Shown here piece after piece: positions 1 to 8,401 of a stretch of DNA of 64,000 bases. Both the position numbers and the translations under genes were made by a program. Positions within the stretch are counted from its first letter, which is position 1. Every line of letters begins with the position of its first letter. This DNA is from Janthinobacterium sp. FW305-129 (GTDB taxonomy: Bacteria; Pseudomonadota; Gammaproteobacteria; Burkholderiales; Burkholderiaceae_D). The notes below the pieces were generated by a model. The model was given only the letters and a program-made list of their open reading frames with translations. It was not told where the DNA came from and did not search any database. Where the stretch lies: the NCBI RefSeq assembly GCF_020858115.1, contig NZ_JACYMM010000005.1:124001-188000 (forward strand). The letters are read 5' to 3'.

Positions 1-409
1 GTTCAAACCATGGCGCCGTTTCTTTGCCTTTACCCTGCGGCTGCCACGCCTGCTGATACGCGGCCAGGCTGCGCACCAGGCCAGTGGCCGACAAACCACC
101 TTCCAGCAATGCCTTTTGCCACTGAAAACCCAGCCCGGGCGGCACCAGAATCGCCACGCGCCCCCCTGCGCTGATGACAGCTTTTGCAAGTGCAACGGCA
201 ATGCGCGTCTTCCCCATGCCAACTTCATCGGCAATGATCATGCCTGGCGCAATCGCCAGCGAAGCCGATATTTTCACTAGGCTGGCGCGTTGCCCCGCAT
301 TTAACTGCGCAGCCGCCGGACCTTGCGATTTTTCCAATTCATTCTGTTCGGCAACCACGGTCGACAGGCTTGCAAGTACCGCGTTCCATCCGCTAAATTG
401 CTGCTTCAT
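1..409 (-). CDS. SNF2/DEAD-type helicase, N-terminal part only
   Basis: The frame opens at ATG 409 and runs off the left edge, so only about 136 residues are visible. A Walker A loop DEVGMGKT lies at residues 61-68, followed by a motif Ia-like strand VAILVPPGL near residue 85; DEVGxGKT is typical of SNF2-family ATPases (DE.GLGKT). SNF2 proteins translocate on double-stranded DNA; that this one serves phage DNA recognition or degradation is inferred from the neighbours. The start overlaps the stop of the upstream PLD-like gene as ATGA, and an AGGAG Shine-Dalgarno lies just upstream, so translation is probably coupled. The C-terminal helicase lobe and any nuclease domain are outside the window. 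ZorD of Zorya type I also carries a SNF2 helicase, so this may be its counterpart. Confidence 0.8.
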   Translation of the reverse strand, partial: MKQQFSGWNAVLASLSTVVAEQNELEKSQGPAAAQLNAGQRASLVKISASLAIAPGMIIADEVGMGKTRIAVALAKAVISAGGRVAILVPPGLGFQWQKALLEGGLSATGLVRSLAAYQQAWQPQGKGKETAPWFE

Positions 410-2412
410 GCCGTTGCTCCTATTGCTGCGAGTTCATTTACGCACCATGCTTCTTCAATACGCGCCAATGCCGCCTCATATGTCTGACCCGCCGGACTGT
501 CGCCGGTGGCGGCGAAGTCCGGACGAAACGGAACTTGCCAAAGCGGACTCAGTGGGTTGATGGCAAGCCGTGTGAAGTTCAGCACCACATCGCTGCCTGC
601 CGCCTGCATCAGGCATTGTTCCAGTCGATGACACCAGGCATTCCAGTTGGGCTCCTGCAAAGCTGTTTGCTTTGCGGCAATATTTTCAATGAGCTCCATC
701 ATGCTACGTATGCAATAGCGTGCCGCCGGCGATGGCGTGTGGCCACGCCCATCTTTCTTCTTGCCCCGCTTACGCTCGTCCCCCTGCATATCGTCCTCGT
801 CATCGGGTGGCAAAGGGAATCGCAGCAACAATCCCCAGGCATCTTCCAACTCAATGGGTAACAAGGGAGTGCCAGCGATCCGTCCGTGCTCATCGATCAC
901 AGGCACGGCCGCAATCTGCGTTCTGTCCGCGACACGCCAGCGCAGCACCACTTCACGCGGCTGTGCCGATGACCAGATGTAGCGCCCGCAAGTATCAACC
1001 GGACATGGATGCGCAGCACTGTCAAGCAACTCAAATTCTCCCGCCGCTTCGACGTCGGTGCTCAGCCAGCCGCCATCCTCGCCATCCTCGCCTTCCCGCC
1101 AGACCAGGTAGGCCAGCGGTGGAGCAAGAAACAGGGCAGGACGCTCCGGCATGTTGCTACCCGGCGAGAGCGTCGTGGCATCCTCGATGCCATCTTGCTG
1201 CCACTGCACGGGCAATACCTCGCTCACCATCTGTACTGATTGCTGCCCGCGCGCGCGGCGCCATACAAGATGTTGCGGTGCAAAAACAACGCCAGCCTCC
1301 AGATTACCGCCGCCCGCGCGCATTTTCTCGACGATCCCGGGTCCCGTCAGATTGCCTGAGCCCAAGTACAACCATGGACGCAAGCACGCATCGGAGTTCG
1401 AACGATGAGTAGCGGAAAAAATGAACTTCGCATGCAGCTCTCGCGGCGCGCTCCCGAATGCAGGCGGCGCGGCGGCAGCTCGCACCGACCAACCCGCCTG
1501 CTGCAAACCCGGCATGCCGCTGTGCACGGCCTGGCAAGCAAGCGGATTAACAAAAACATCGATCTCTGCCTTGGCTGTCAGCAGATCAGCCTCGTCCAAA
1601 GCAGCCTGTATCTTGTGCAGTACCACCGGAATGCACGTGGCGTCACTCGCCGGTTCATAAAATCCTGATCCCAGTGCCAGGTAATTGCGGGAAAAAGCTC
1701 CGCCTTGCTGCCGGACCATGGTCGGTAACTGGGCAAGCAATCCCTGCTTTCGATTGTCAAAATAGCGAGGCGGCAACGTCGTGCCGCGCACCGTCGCCGT
1801 CACAGTTTGCAACCAGGTCTCCACCATATCCGCTGCCAGGTGAGATTGGCCCTCCTTGCCTGTGCTCGACGTGCCGTACAAGGCTCGGAAATCAAAGTAG
1901 CCACGCAACCAGTGCAGCATCTGCCACGCAGCACTCAGATCCACACGTCGCTGTTCGGACACGGCCGCGTGCAGATCCGTTCCAGCGAGATCGATACGCC
2001 AGACGAGATCGAGACTACGCTCCAGGCTATCCCGGGTCCAGTTGCCAGTCGAAACGAGCAAACGGATGTGCCAATCATGTGGCTCGGCGTGATGCTGAAA
2101 CCCCAGCACCGCCACCTTGGCATGCAGCAACTTAAACGGCGCCTTCTTGCACAGGCCTACATGCAAGATTCCCGGCGCTTCCACCGGACGGATCTGTTCA
2201 TTGCCAGGGTCCAACATGACAGCCAGCGCTATGGTGCCGGCATTTGCCCTGCCAGAAAACATCTGGCCAGTAAAACGCTCGACGGCATCGTCAAGAAATG
2301 CGGCATCAGCTGAATAGCCACAAAGCCAGCCAAAGGTGCCGGCATACCCTTCAGGTGGCGTAAAATGTTGCGTCAGCGATAATGCTGGTGGAAAGTCGCT
2401 CGCATCGCTCAT
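406..2412 (-). CDS. Phospholipase-D-fold protein, Tdp1-like, island-encoded
   Basis: This 668-residue protein has two HxK half-sites: H97-A-K99 followed by STGN at 121-124, and H327-A-K329 followed by GSGN at 351-354. Both lack the Asp found in canonical HKD (HxKxxxxD) motifs. HxK plus a downstream Asn without Asp is the pattern of tyrosyl-DNA phosphodiesterase 1, whose two half-sites are also about 230 residues apart. It could therefore be a phosphodiesterase acting on DNA ends or protein-DNA links; the substrate is not readable from sequence. A charged linker (DDEDD..KRGKKKDGRG) sits near residue 540. The start at 2412 overlaps the preceding stop as ATGA and has a strong AAGGAG site. No signal peptide is seen, so it is probably cytoplasmic. 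Confidence 0.75.
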   Translation of the reverse strand: MSDASDFPPALSLTQHFTPPEGYAGTFGWLCGYSADAAFLDDAVERFTGQMFSGRANAGTIALAVMLDPGNEQIRPVEAPGILHVGLCKKAPFKLLHAKVAVLGFQHHAEPHDWHIRLLVSTGNWTRDSLERSLDLVWRIDLAGTDLHAAVSEQRRVDLSAAWQMLHWLRGYFDFRALYGTSSTGKEGQSHLAADMVETWLQTVTATVRGTTLPPRYFDNRKQGLLAQLPTMVRQQGGAFSRNYLALGSGFYEPASDATCIPVVLHKIQAALDEADLLTAKAEIDVFVNPLACQAVHSGMPGLQQAGWSVRAAAAPPAFGSAPRELHAKFIFSATHRSNSDACLRPWLYLGSGNLTGPGIVEKMRAGGGNLEAGVVFAPQHLVWRRARGQQSVQMVSEVLPVQWQQDGIEDATTLSPGSNMPERPALFLAPPLAYLVWREGEDGEDGGWLSTDVEAAGEFELLDSAAHPCPVDTCGRYIWSSAQPREVVLRWRVADRTQIAAVPVIDEHGRIAGTPLLPIELEDAWGLLLRFPLPPDDEDDMQGDERKRGKKKDGRGHTPSPAARYCIRSMMELIENIAAKQTALQEPNWNAWCHRLEQCLMQAAGSDVVLNFTRLAINPLSPLWQVPFRPDFAATGDSPAGQTYEAALARIEEAWCVNELAAIGATA

Positions 2413-3737
2413 GGCAAAACTCCTTGCGCTGCCGGCATGCGCGCAGCCCGCTCGCCATGCAGGTCAAGATTAAAATAGAAAAAATTGGGAATCCGCCGTG
2501 AAATACCATCTGGAAAAATAGGCATTGAGGAGGTATCCACGGCTGTCTCGATACCCGATTCTTCATCGCTGCGGGGAGCAGCCAGGGTAGCGCCCAGCGA
2601 AGGGTCGAGCATGGCACGAAATGCTGCGCCAGGAATGATGCGATCCGCACGCACTTGCAGAACCTGGCCATCGCGTTGCACCAAATTGCGCAACAGCATG
2701 GCATCGTCTGCTCCATGACATTCCATGCAGAATGTGCTTGCCACGTTGTCCGGCGTCGGATCATATTCTTGCCGCAAAAAGTTGCCTGCGCACGTACGTA
2801 AGGCCGCCAGCTTGTCAGCGAGCTGTCCCGGCAAGGCCTGCTGCAGGGCCAGTTGCCGGGATACCGGCGGGCCCATGACGACTTCCACCGCCTCCAGTAA
2901 CGCAATCGCGGCATCCCTGGTCTGGAAGAACAAGGCGCCAACATGCAGATCACGCCAATGATCGGCGTCCGAAATTTCATCGGCAGGCAGGTGCCACTCG
3001 ACGGTGCGGGCTCCGGAGCTGTACAGTTTCTCCATCCAGCGCAACGCATCCCGCCTGCGCTGCGCCATGCTGCCGGTGCCCAGTTCCAGCTGCTCACGCA
3101 GCCATTCACGTACGCTCAAGGGTAGCAACTCCAGTGGCGACAAGGCGGCCAGCAATAACGGCGATTTTTCGCCAATCTCGTACTGTCCAAGAACCCATCC
3201 CGTCAGGTGATCCAGAATTGTCCGGTTATGCGGTGCGAATCCGTGACACATGCGCGAGATCAATTCATACCCTTGCGGCGTGCATGCATAGGAATTGAAC
3301 TGTTCGCCTGACGACGAGACCAGCCCCAAAGCCGGCAATGCCTGCACGGTCGCCATGCGCATGGGCTGCGTGACATAAAAACTGCGTTGCCGTGCCTGCG
3401 CGAAGGTCAAGGCAGTAGTTCCACGCATCTTTTGAGCTCCACGCAAACGTTCATTCGATTCCCAGCGCGTGGCGCGCAAGGCCAGCAGGCAAGCGAGCGC
3501 TTCAATGGCATTGGCCGTTTCGATATTGCTCACCACCATGTTTCGCGCCCGAGCAGCCTGAGCGACGGCGACACCCAATGTCGCCAGGAACAATTGACGC
3601 CCAAACCATACGCCCCCCATGCCTGGCACGGCAAGGTCATTAAATGTGCGTACGGCAACGCCCAAATCGAGCGTGCGCGTTCGCCGCTCATTGTTCAACC
3701 ATTCCGGCGCAAGCAGCCCCCATTGCATTTCATGCAT
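2409..3737 (-). CDS. Unknown 442-residue protein of Zorya-like island
   Basis: I do not recognise this family. The protein is soluble, with no signal peptide or membrane span. Residues 118-162 (strand, helix, then T-x-x-G-x-E-L) resemble a winged-helix wing region. A C337-x2-C340-H341 cluster near the C-terminal third could bind a metal but is only a partial motif. The gene follows zorB-like by 90 bp and overlaps the PLD-like gene by ATGA, so it is co-expressed with the PLD-like and helicase genes. By position it corresponds to zorC of type I Zorya, which directly follows zorAB and binds DNA; sequence homology to ZorC is not visible to me. A second ATG two codons downstream is possible; an AGGA lies 11 nt before the first. 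Confidence 0.65.
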   Translation of the reverse strand: MHEMQWGLLAPEWLNNERRTRTLDLGVAVRTFNDLAVPGMGGVWFGRQLFLATLGVAVAQAARARNMVVSNIETANAIEALACLLALRATRWESNERLRGAQKMRGTTALTFAQARQRSFYVTQPMRMATVQALPALGLVSSSGEQFNSYACTPQGYELISRMCHGFAPHNRTILDHLTGWVLGQYEIGEKSPLLLAALSPLELLPLSVREWLREQLELGTGSMAQRRRDALRWMEKLYSSGARTVEWHLPADEISDADHWRDLHVGALFFQTRDAAIALLEAVEVVMGPPVSRQLALQQALPGQLADKLAALRTCAGNFLRQEYDPTPDNVASTFCMECHGADDAMLLRNLVQRDGQVLQVRADRIIPGAAFRAMLDPSLGATLAAPRSDEESGIETAVDTSSMPIFPDGISRRIPNFFYFNLDLHGERAARMPAAQGVLP

Positions 3738-3763
3738 GTCAATTCCTGACGAATAAGATAGTG

Positions 3764-3796
3764 CCGCACCGACGCCGGTATGCGACGGCGGTGCGG
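3764..3796. other. Intergenic hairpin between zorB-like gene and downstream genes
   Basis: An 8-bp perfect stem (CCGCACCG / CGGTGCGG) encloses a 17-nt GC-rich loop in the only sizeable gap of the operon (3738-3827). There is no T-tract, so it is not a classic intrinsic terminator. It could set the ratio of motor to effector mRNA by processing or partial attenuation; this is inference. Confidence 0.45.
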
Positions 3797-3827
3797 GAAG
3801 GTAGACGGCGCGCGATGGCGCAGCCGA

Positions 3828-4469
3828 TTATGGTTCAGCCGGAACGAGGCGTACTTCGACCCGCCGGTTCCTGGGGTTGCCAGGATCGACAGCGTCCAGG
3901 GGATGCGAATCGCCATAGCCGGCAACGACGACATTCTTCGCGCTGCCGGCGCTCAGGCGGCCGACCAGCAAGCGCCTGGCTTCACGCGCACGGGCGGCCG
4001 ACAAGGTGTAATTGTCGTCATATACCGTGCAATAACGTTCGATATCGGTGACCGGCTTGCTGACCGCCAGATTATCGGTATGGCCTTCGACAAAGACTTG
4101 CGCGCCCTGGTTGTTGGCCAGGAAATCGGCAATCACCGCCTCCGTCTTGCCGAACAGCTCGCGTGCCTGCGGCGTGATGCACGCGCTGCTACGCGCAAAG
4201 ACGCTGTCGCTCCAGGTCATCTTGCCATTGTCGATATCGAAGCGCACCAGCTGCGAAGCGCCCTGGCTCGCCATATCCGCCTGCAACTGGCCAAGCATGG
4301 TGGCGATTTTTTTGCGCTGTGCAATGCTCCCCTTTTCCGCCTGCTCGCGATGCGCCATTTCTGCCGCAGCATTCTTCAAGACGGCCATTACAAGCAGCAA
4401 CATGACCACCGCCACCACTCCGGCCATCAGGTCGGAAATCGCGACCCATTCATTTGGTTTCTCTTTCAT
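3828..4469 (-). CDS. ZorB-like MotB/OmpA-domain protein
   Basis: A short cytoplasmic N-terminus is followed by one membrane span at about residues 9-31, with D13 at its mouth (AISDLMAGVV). This matches the proton-carrying Asp of MotB and ZorB. After a helical linker, residues 95-210 form an OmpA/MotB peptidoglycan-binding domain, with VEGHTDN at 128-133, LSAARAREARRLL and a terminal NPRNRRVEVRL. The 213-residue length suits ZorB. In Zorya the five ZorA and two ZorB subunits form a membrane motor anchored to peptidoglycan; the role here is inferred from that. It starts 1 nt after the zorA-like stop, the usual zorAB arrangement. A flagellar or Tol stator is unlikely because no flagellar or tol genes are nearby. 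Confidence 0.88.
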   Translation of the reverse strand: MKEKPNEWVAISDLMAGVVAVVMLLLVMAVLKNAAAEMAHREQAEKGSIAQRKKIATMLGQLQADMASQGASQLVRFDIDNGKMTWSDSVFARSSACITPQARELFGKTEAVIADFLANNQGAQVFVEGHTDNLAVSKPVTDIERYCTVYDDNYTLSAARAREARRLLVGRLSAGSAKNVVVAGYGDSHPLDAVDPGNPRNRRVEVRLVPAEP

Positions 4470-4470
4470 T

Positions 4471-6063
4471 TCAGCTCTCGGCCGTCTCAGCCTGCTGCGG
4501 ACTCATTTCCGTCGCCTGGGCCGTCCGCATCAGCTCCACCATGGCGGCCAGCTCGGCAGCCACGCTGCTGATTGCCTCGCTCGAATTTTCGTTGCGGTTA
4601 TTCATGCGCTTGACTTCCTGCGCGCTGGTCGACACGGCACCCAGGCTGGACTTGATATCGTCACCGAGCTTTTTCACCACTTCCGTCATGGCAGTGACTT
4701 GTTCTTCTAGCGCAACGCTGATCGTGGCGAAGTGCCTGCCAGCGGCGCTCTGGATTTTCACCGCTTCATCCAGTTTGCCAGCCATCTGCTGCATGGCGCT
4801 TCCCATGTTCTCGGAAGACTGTTCCACCGCCGCCGATATTTTTGCCGTGGCCGCCGTCAAGTCGGACGACATAGTATGAATGTTGCTGCTGAAACTGCCG
4901 TTCATATCGCGCAATGTGGCACCCAGTTGCGTCTCCAGGCTCGACAAGGTCTGCTGCATCTGGCCCGACAACTGCTGTACCGCCGTGGAGATGTCGGTCG
5001 TCGCGCCACCCAGACTTGCTTCCATCTGCTCGAGTTTCGTAGCAAAATTGTCGCTCATGCTGCTAATCGTGCCCGCCAGATCTTGCTTCACACCATCCAG
5101 CACCTGCTTCACATCGCTGCCAAATGCCTTAATCGCCACGTCCAGCAAGCCGGCGGAATGCCCGACCCCGGCGGCCGCGTCGGCCATTTGTTGCGACGAC
5201 TGCGCCATCGCCTGCATGTTTTCATTGTTGGCGGCGACGAAGGCGGACAATTCCCGGCTGGTCGCCGCGCTGCTTGCAGCCATGTCATTGTTTTTATCCA
5301 GCATGGCCGACATCAGCCCGGCGATATCGGACAGGCTGGACTTGGCCTGACTTCCCAGGCTGCAACTACTCTCCAGCAAGGCGCCGTTCTGCTCGAGTAC
5401 TTTCCGGTTCGCACCGAGTTCGCGCTCCAGCACGCTACCCAGCTGGGCGCCCATGGCCCCAACGGCATCGACCAGCCGATCCGTGCCCAGACTGGCGCGG
5501 CGCGCCACTTCATCCCTGGCACCGTCGAGCTGTTCTTTCATTTTGCGCACACACCAGCGCAAGCGGCGCTCATCGACGCCCATATAGGAAGAACATAGTT
5601 TCAAGGTCAGGAAACCCATGATGCCCCACGTTGAGGTCTTGAACTTGGTGCCAAGCCCTTCCATCATGTGCATCAGCTGATCCATCGAATTCTTCATGCC
5701 ATCGGCCGCGCTAGTATTGTGGCTGGTCAAGATATTCGATGCACTGTCCAGCGCCAGCCCCAGGCCAAGAAACGTCCCCAGCAATCCCAGGATCAGCAGG
5801 ATACCAGGCATGGTCTCGGCCAACTGCTCCGAACGCGTCGCAACCGCATGGCTGAGATCATTCACCGAGCCATGCTCGGCGTCGAGCCGGCCGGACAGAT
5901 CCCCCAGGCCGCCACCGCTCCAGTTCGCCTCCCAGGAGGTGGCTGTGGCATTCTTGCGCAGCAAAATGAGCGTGGAGGCTACGCCAACGACGATGAGTAC
6001 AAAGAAAAAGAGCTGCAGGGGCTCGTAGCCGGGTATCAGGAAATGCAAGATATCAAGATTCAT
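4471..6063 (-). CDS. ZorA-like MotA/TolQ/ExbB protein with long cytoplasmic tail
   Basis: Three hydrophobic spans are visible at about residues 18-36, 86-106 and 144-162. The second carries GLLGTFLGLGLAL, the signature of MotA/TolQ/ExbB stators. Residues from about 165 to 530 are a Gln/Ser/Ala-rich helical tail with repeated methyl-accepting-like heptads and no enzymatic motif. In ZorA this tail projects into the cytoplasm and transmits the signal to the effectors. The 530-residue length is longer than MotA (about 295) and in the range of ZorA. The start is fused to the upstream stop as TAATG, with a poor Shine-Dalgarno, implying translational coupling. An orphan ExbB-type energiser is the main alternative, but the tail and the adjacent OmpA-domain partner favour ZorA. 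Confidence 0.88.
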   Translation of the reverse strand: MNLDILHFLIPGYEPLQLFFFVLIVVGVASTLILLRKNATATSWEANWSGGGLGDLSGRLDAEHGSVNDLSHAVATRSEQLAETMPGILLILGLLGTFLGLGLALDSASNILTSHNTSAADGMKNSMDQLMHMMEGLGTKFKTSTWGIMGFLTLKLCSSYMGVDERRLRWCVRKMKEQLDGARDEVARRASLGTDRLVDAVGAMGAQLGSVLERELGANRKVLEQNGALLESSCSLGSQAKSSLSDIAGLMSAMLDKNNDMAASSAATSRELSAFVAANNENMQAMAQSSQQMADAAAGVGHSAGLLDVAIKAFGSDVKQVLDGVKQDLAGTISSMSDNFATKLEQMEASLGGATTDISTAVQQLSGQMQQTLSSLETQLGATLRDMNGSFSSNIHTMSSDLTAATAKISAAVEQSSENMGSAMQQMAGKLDEAVKIQSAAGRHFATISVALEEQVTAMTEVVKKLGDDIKSSLGAVSTSAQEVKRMNNRNENSSEAISSVAAELAAMVELMRTAQATEMSPQQAETAES

Positions 6064-7325
6064 TAATCTACCGTTACTTCGATGAGTTGATCGGCACGCG
6101 CCTGGCTGTCCTGCTCAAAAATATTCGCAAAGTCCGTGATCAGACTCTGCTCTTCTTCCGTCAGCTCGCTCCACGGTTTTCCCTTCTGGACGCACGCGAT
6201 AATCAACATGCCGACACGACTCCCCTCTTCGGCGAGAAAGCCCTTGCCCTCGGCCTCCAGGGTCTCCGCATCTTGCTCCAGCATTTGCAGGAATCCCTCG
6301 GCCGCGCCGACATACTTGTGCAGGTAACGCTGATTGGCAGCCAGCTCATTGAGCTGCCGTGTCTCGGCCTCGACCGAGTCCTGCAAGCCCAGCAGAATAG
6401 TGCTGTCTTCTTCGTTCAATGAGGCCAAACGCTGTTCCATCAGCAGGCGGCGCAGCAAGGAACGGTCTTTTGCCGCCTTCTGGTTCGCTTCTGTCCACGC
6501 CACTTCACCTTTCTTCCATTTCTCGTTCCAGATCAAGATCATCTCTTCAAAAACAAAGGGAATGAGCTTTTTGCCGTAGATGGACTCCACGATGCCATCC
6601 AGGCGTTCGACCTCTGCGTCCGACAGGACTGGATCAGCCTCGAGCAGGGCGCTGCCCGTCGCGACAAGAAAAATGTCGTCTGAGGAAATATCGTCGACGC
6701 TCTTCGCGCGCTTCAAGACCCCCTCTACGCGATTGAGCAGCTTTTGCGTGGCCCGCAAACGCAGGAAATGTTCGAAGTCATCGACCCCGGCGCCGTCGAG
6801 ACTGGTCTTGATGCCGCTTTGCACCAGGACATAGTTATTGATTAAGGCAGCCAGATCGAGTGCGTGGCGCTGTTCAGGGCTTGCATGTTGCTGCGCCTCC
6901 GTGAACGTTTCCTTGCGCTGCCGGGCCTCTTGCTCCTGCTCCTTGGAAAGGAAGGTTTCGCGCAGTTTTTGCGCAACGGTAATGCACCAGCGCAAGGCGC
7001 TTTCCAGTTTATTGGCCAGGTCGCCCTTCACGAAGACTTGCAAGGTACCCAGCAAGCCATCAAGGATGCCTGCCAAGCCTTTCAACCACGGATGCGGTGC
7101 GTTCTGGGCCATAGACTGCAGCAATTTACGCGCCTTGGCGACATACGGCTCTGCCATACGCCACAGCTCCTTGGCTTCGCCAATTACCGATTCGGCGCCA
7201 TCGGCCATCCATACAATGGCTTTCGCTGCCGTTTCCTTCGCGGTGCGCCAGACATTTTTCGCCGCACCGACAACGGCCGATCCTACGCTACCGAGAAAAT
7301 TCCCGAACTTAGAAAACAAACCCAT
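6063..7325 (-). CDS. Unknown 420-residue helical protein with amphipathic N-terminus
   Basis: The start at ATG 7325 (MGLFSKFGNF) is chosen because a GGAGAAG site precedes it and it lies 1 nt after the AAA+ stop; an upstream in-frame extension would lie inside that gene. Residues 1-45 alternate Gly/Ala/Val/Phe with Lys/Arg and look like a membrane-seeking amphipathic helix. A weakly hydrophobic stretch follows at about 75-100. The rest is charged and helix-rich, with probable coiled coils (for example EQEQEARQRKE and the last 100 residues), and no catalytic motif. It may be the client of the adjacent AAA+ ATPase or link it to the membrane motor; both are inference. I recognise no family, and neither Zorya I nor II as I know them contains it. 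Confidence 0.65.
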   Translation of the reverse strand: MGLFSKFGNFLGSVGSAVVGAAKNVWRTAKETAAKAIVWMADGAESVIGEAKELWRMAEPYVAKARKLLQSMAQNAPHPWLKGLAGILDGLLGTLQVFVKGDLANKLESALRWCITVAQKLRETFLSKEQEQEARQRKETFTEAQQHASPEQRHALDLAALINNYVLVQSGIKTSLDGAGVDDFEHFLRLRATQKLLNRVEGVLKRAKSVDDISSDDIFLVATGSALLEADPVLSDAEVERLDGIVESIYGKKLIPFVFEEMILIWNEKWKKGEVAWTEANQKAAKDRSLLRRLLMEQRLASLNEEDSTILLGLQDSVEAETRQLNELAANQRYLHKYVGAAEGFLQMLEQDAETLEAEGKGFLAEEGSRVGMLIIACVQKGKPWSELTEEEQSLITDFANIFEQDSQARADQLIEVTVD

Positions 7326-7326
7326 C

Positions 7327-8343
7327 TTACTTCTCCTCGATTGTTTTAACGCCAAGCAACTGCTTGGCAAGTGCAGCCTGTCCATGTGCAGTACCTGCTT
7401 GCGATGCCACTTCCGCCTGGGCTGCCCTGATTTGCGTGATCGCCTCTTGCAGATTTTCAATCGCCAGCATCGCGGGCAAACGCGCCTTCTCCGCGGCAAT
7501 CAGGGCTTTGGGCAAGGCCAGGCGCATCGCCGTCCGGATCTCGCGCCCAGATAAATGTTCCGACAAGGCAGCGCATTGCTGCGCGAGTTCTTGACGGTCA
7601 CCCGCAATGGGTATTCCAGGAAGTAGCATTCGCTTCCATAAGCGCACGCGGGCGGCTATGTCCGGCAAGGAAAAACGGATGTGGTGGGTAATTCTGCTGC
7701 GGAATGCAACATCATAGTTTTTTGCGAAATTAGTGGCAAAAACAACGATACCGTCGAAGCGCTCTAATTCGATCAGCAATGTGGAGCGCATGGCATTGAC
7801 TTCATTGTCAATGCCTTGTGTGACAGAAGAAAGCCGCTGCCCCAACAGGGTATCTGCTTCATCAAAGAAAAGCAGGCCACCGCAATCCTGTGCAGCTTGA
7901 AAGGCGATCTGGATATTTTTAGCCGTATCGCCCATATATTTACTCTCCAGATCCGCAATACTAATCTGAATAATAGGCAAACCCAGGGTTCCAGCCAGCC
8001 CTTCAGCTGCCAGTGTCTTCCCGGTTCCTGGCGGACCATAAAAATTCAGCACCGAACTGCGTCCCAGAGGATCGACTTCCGCAAATCCCCACTCCACATA
8101 TATTTTCTTATGAAAACGTATTTTCGCAAGACATTCGTCAAATTGAGTTTGAGTTTCCACCGAAAAAATTACATCCCGCAATGTGGCCGCAGGTATGCGT
8201 GATGGAAATCGCGTCTCGGATATCGATTTTCGGTAGCCCGCTTCCGGTTCGGAAGCTACTACTGGTATTTCCGCATCGCCGACAATGGATTTTTTTTCAC
8301 GCCGCATATTTTTCAAACAATCATAAAATGATACCGAGGTCAC
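7327..8343 (-). CDS. AAA+ ATPase (FtsH/Vps4-like), first gene of the island operon
   Basis: The 338-residue protein has one AAA+ module: Walker A GPPGTGKT at 103-110, Walker B LLFFDEAD at 157-164, a sensor-1 Asn at 204 (FATNF), and likely arginine fingers R214/R216. A C-terminal helical lid with SGREI sensor-2 region follows. This fits the classical clade (FtsH, Vps4, spastin) that remodels proteins in hexamers; no protease domain is attached. The first 50 residues are variable. The start is GTG 8343 without a good Shine-Dalgarno; ATG 8307 is an alternative. It leads the operon, 1 nt before the unknown helical gene. It could assemble, disassemble or gate the ZorAB-like motor, which is inference. 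Confidence 0.85.
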   Translation of the reverse strand: MTSVSFYDCLKNMRREKKSIVGDAEIPVVASEPEAGYRKSISETRFPSRIPAATLRDVIFSVETQTQFDECLAKIRFHKKIYVEWGFAEVDPLGRSSVLNFYGPPGTGKTLAAEGLAGTLGLPIIQISIADLESKYMGDTAKNIQIAFQAAQDCGGLLFFDEADTLLGQRLSSVTQGIDNEVNAMRSTLLIELERFDGIVVFATNFAKNYDVAFRSRITHHIRFSLPDIAARVRLWKRMLLPGIPIAGDRQELAQQCAALSEHLSGREIRTAMRLALPKALIAAEKARLPAMLAIENLQEAITQIRAAQAEVASQAGTAHGQAALAKQLLGVKTIEEK

Positions 8344-8372
8344 CTGTAAGAGGAATTTTTTAAAACCCTCAA

Positions 8373-8401
8373 ATTATATTAAATACAAACACCAAACCGA
8401 A
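8373..8401 (-). promoter_or_regulatory. Candidate promoter of the defence-type operon
   Basis: On the minus strand a perfect TATAAT (8378-8373) is preceded at 17 bp by TTCGGT (8401-8396). It lies about 30 nt upstream of the GTG start in an A+T-rich stretch. The -35 box is weak, so the call is tentative. Confidence 0.4.

Noticed and set aside
3828..6063. ZorA/ZorB-like pair as flagellar MotAB or TolQR
   Set aside because: There are no flagellar or tol-pal genes nearby, the ZorA-like tail of more than 350 residues is absent from MotA and TolQ, and the neighbours are helicase and nuclease-like genes.
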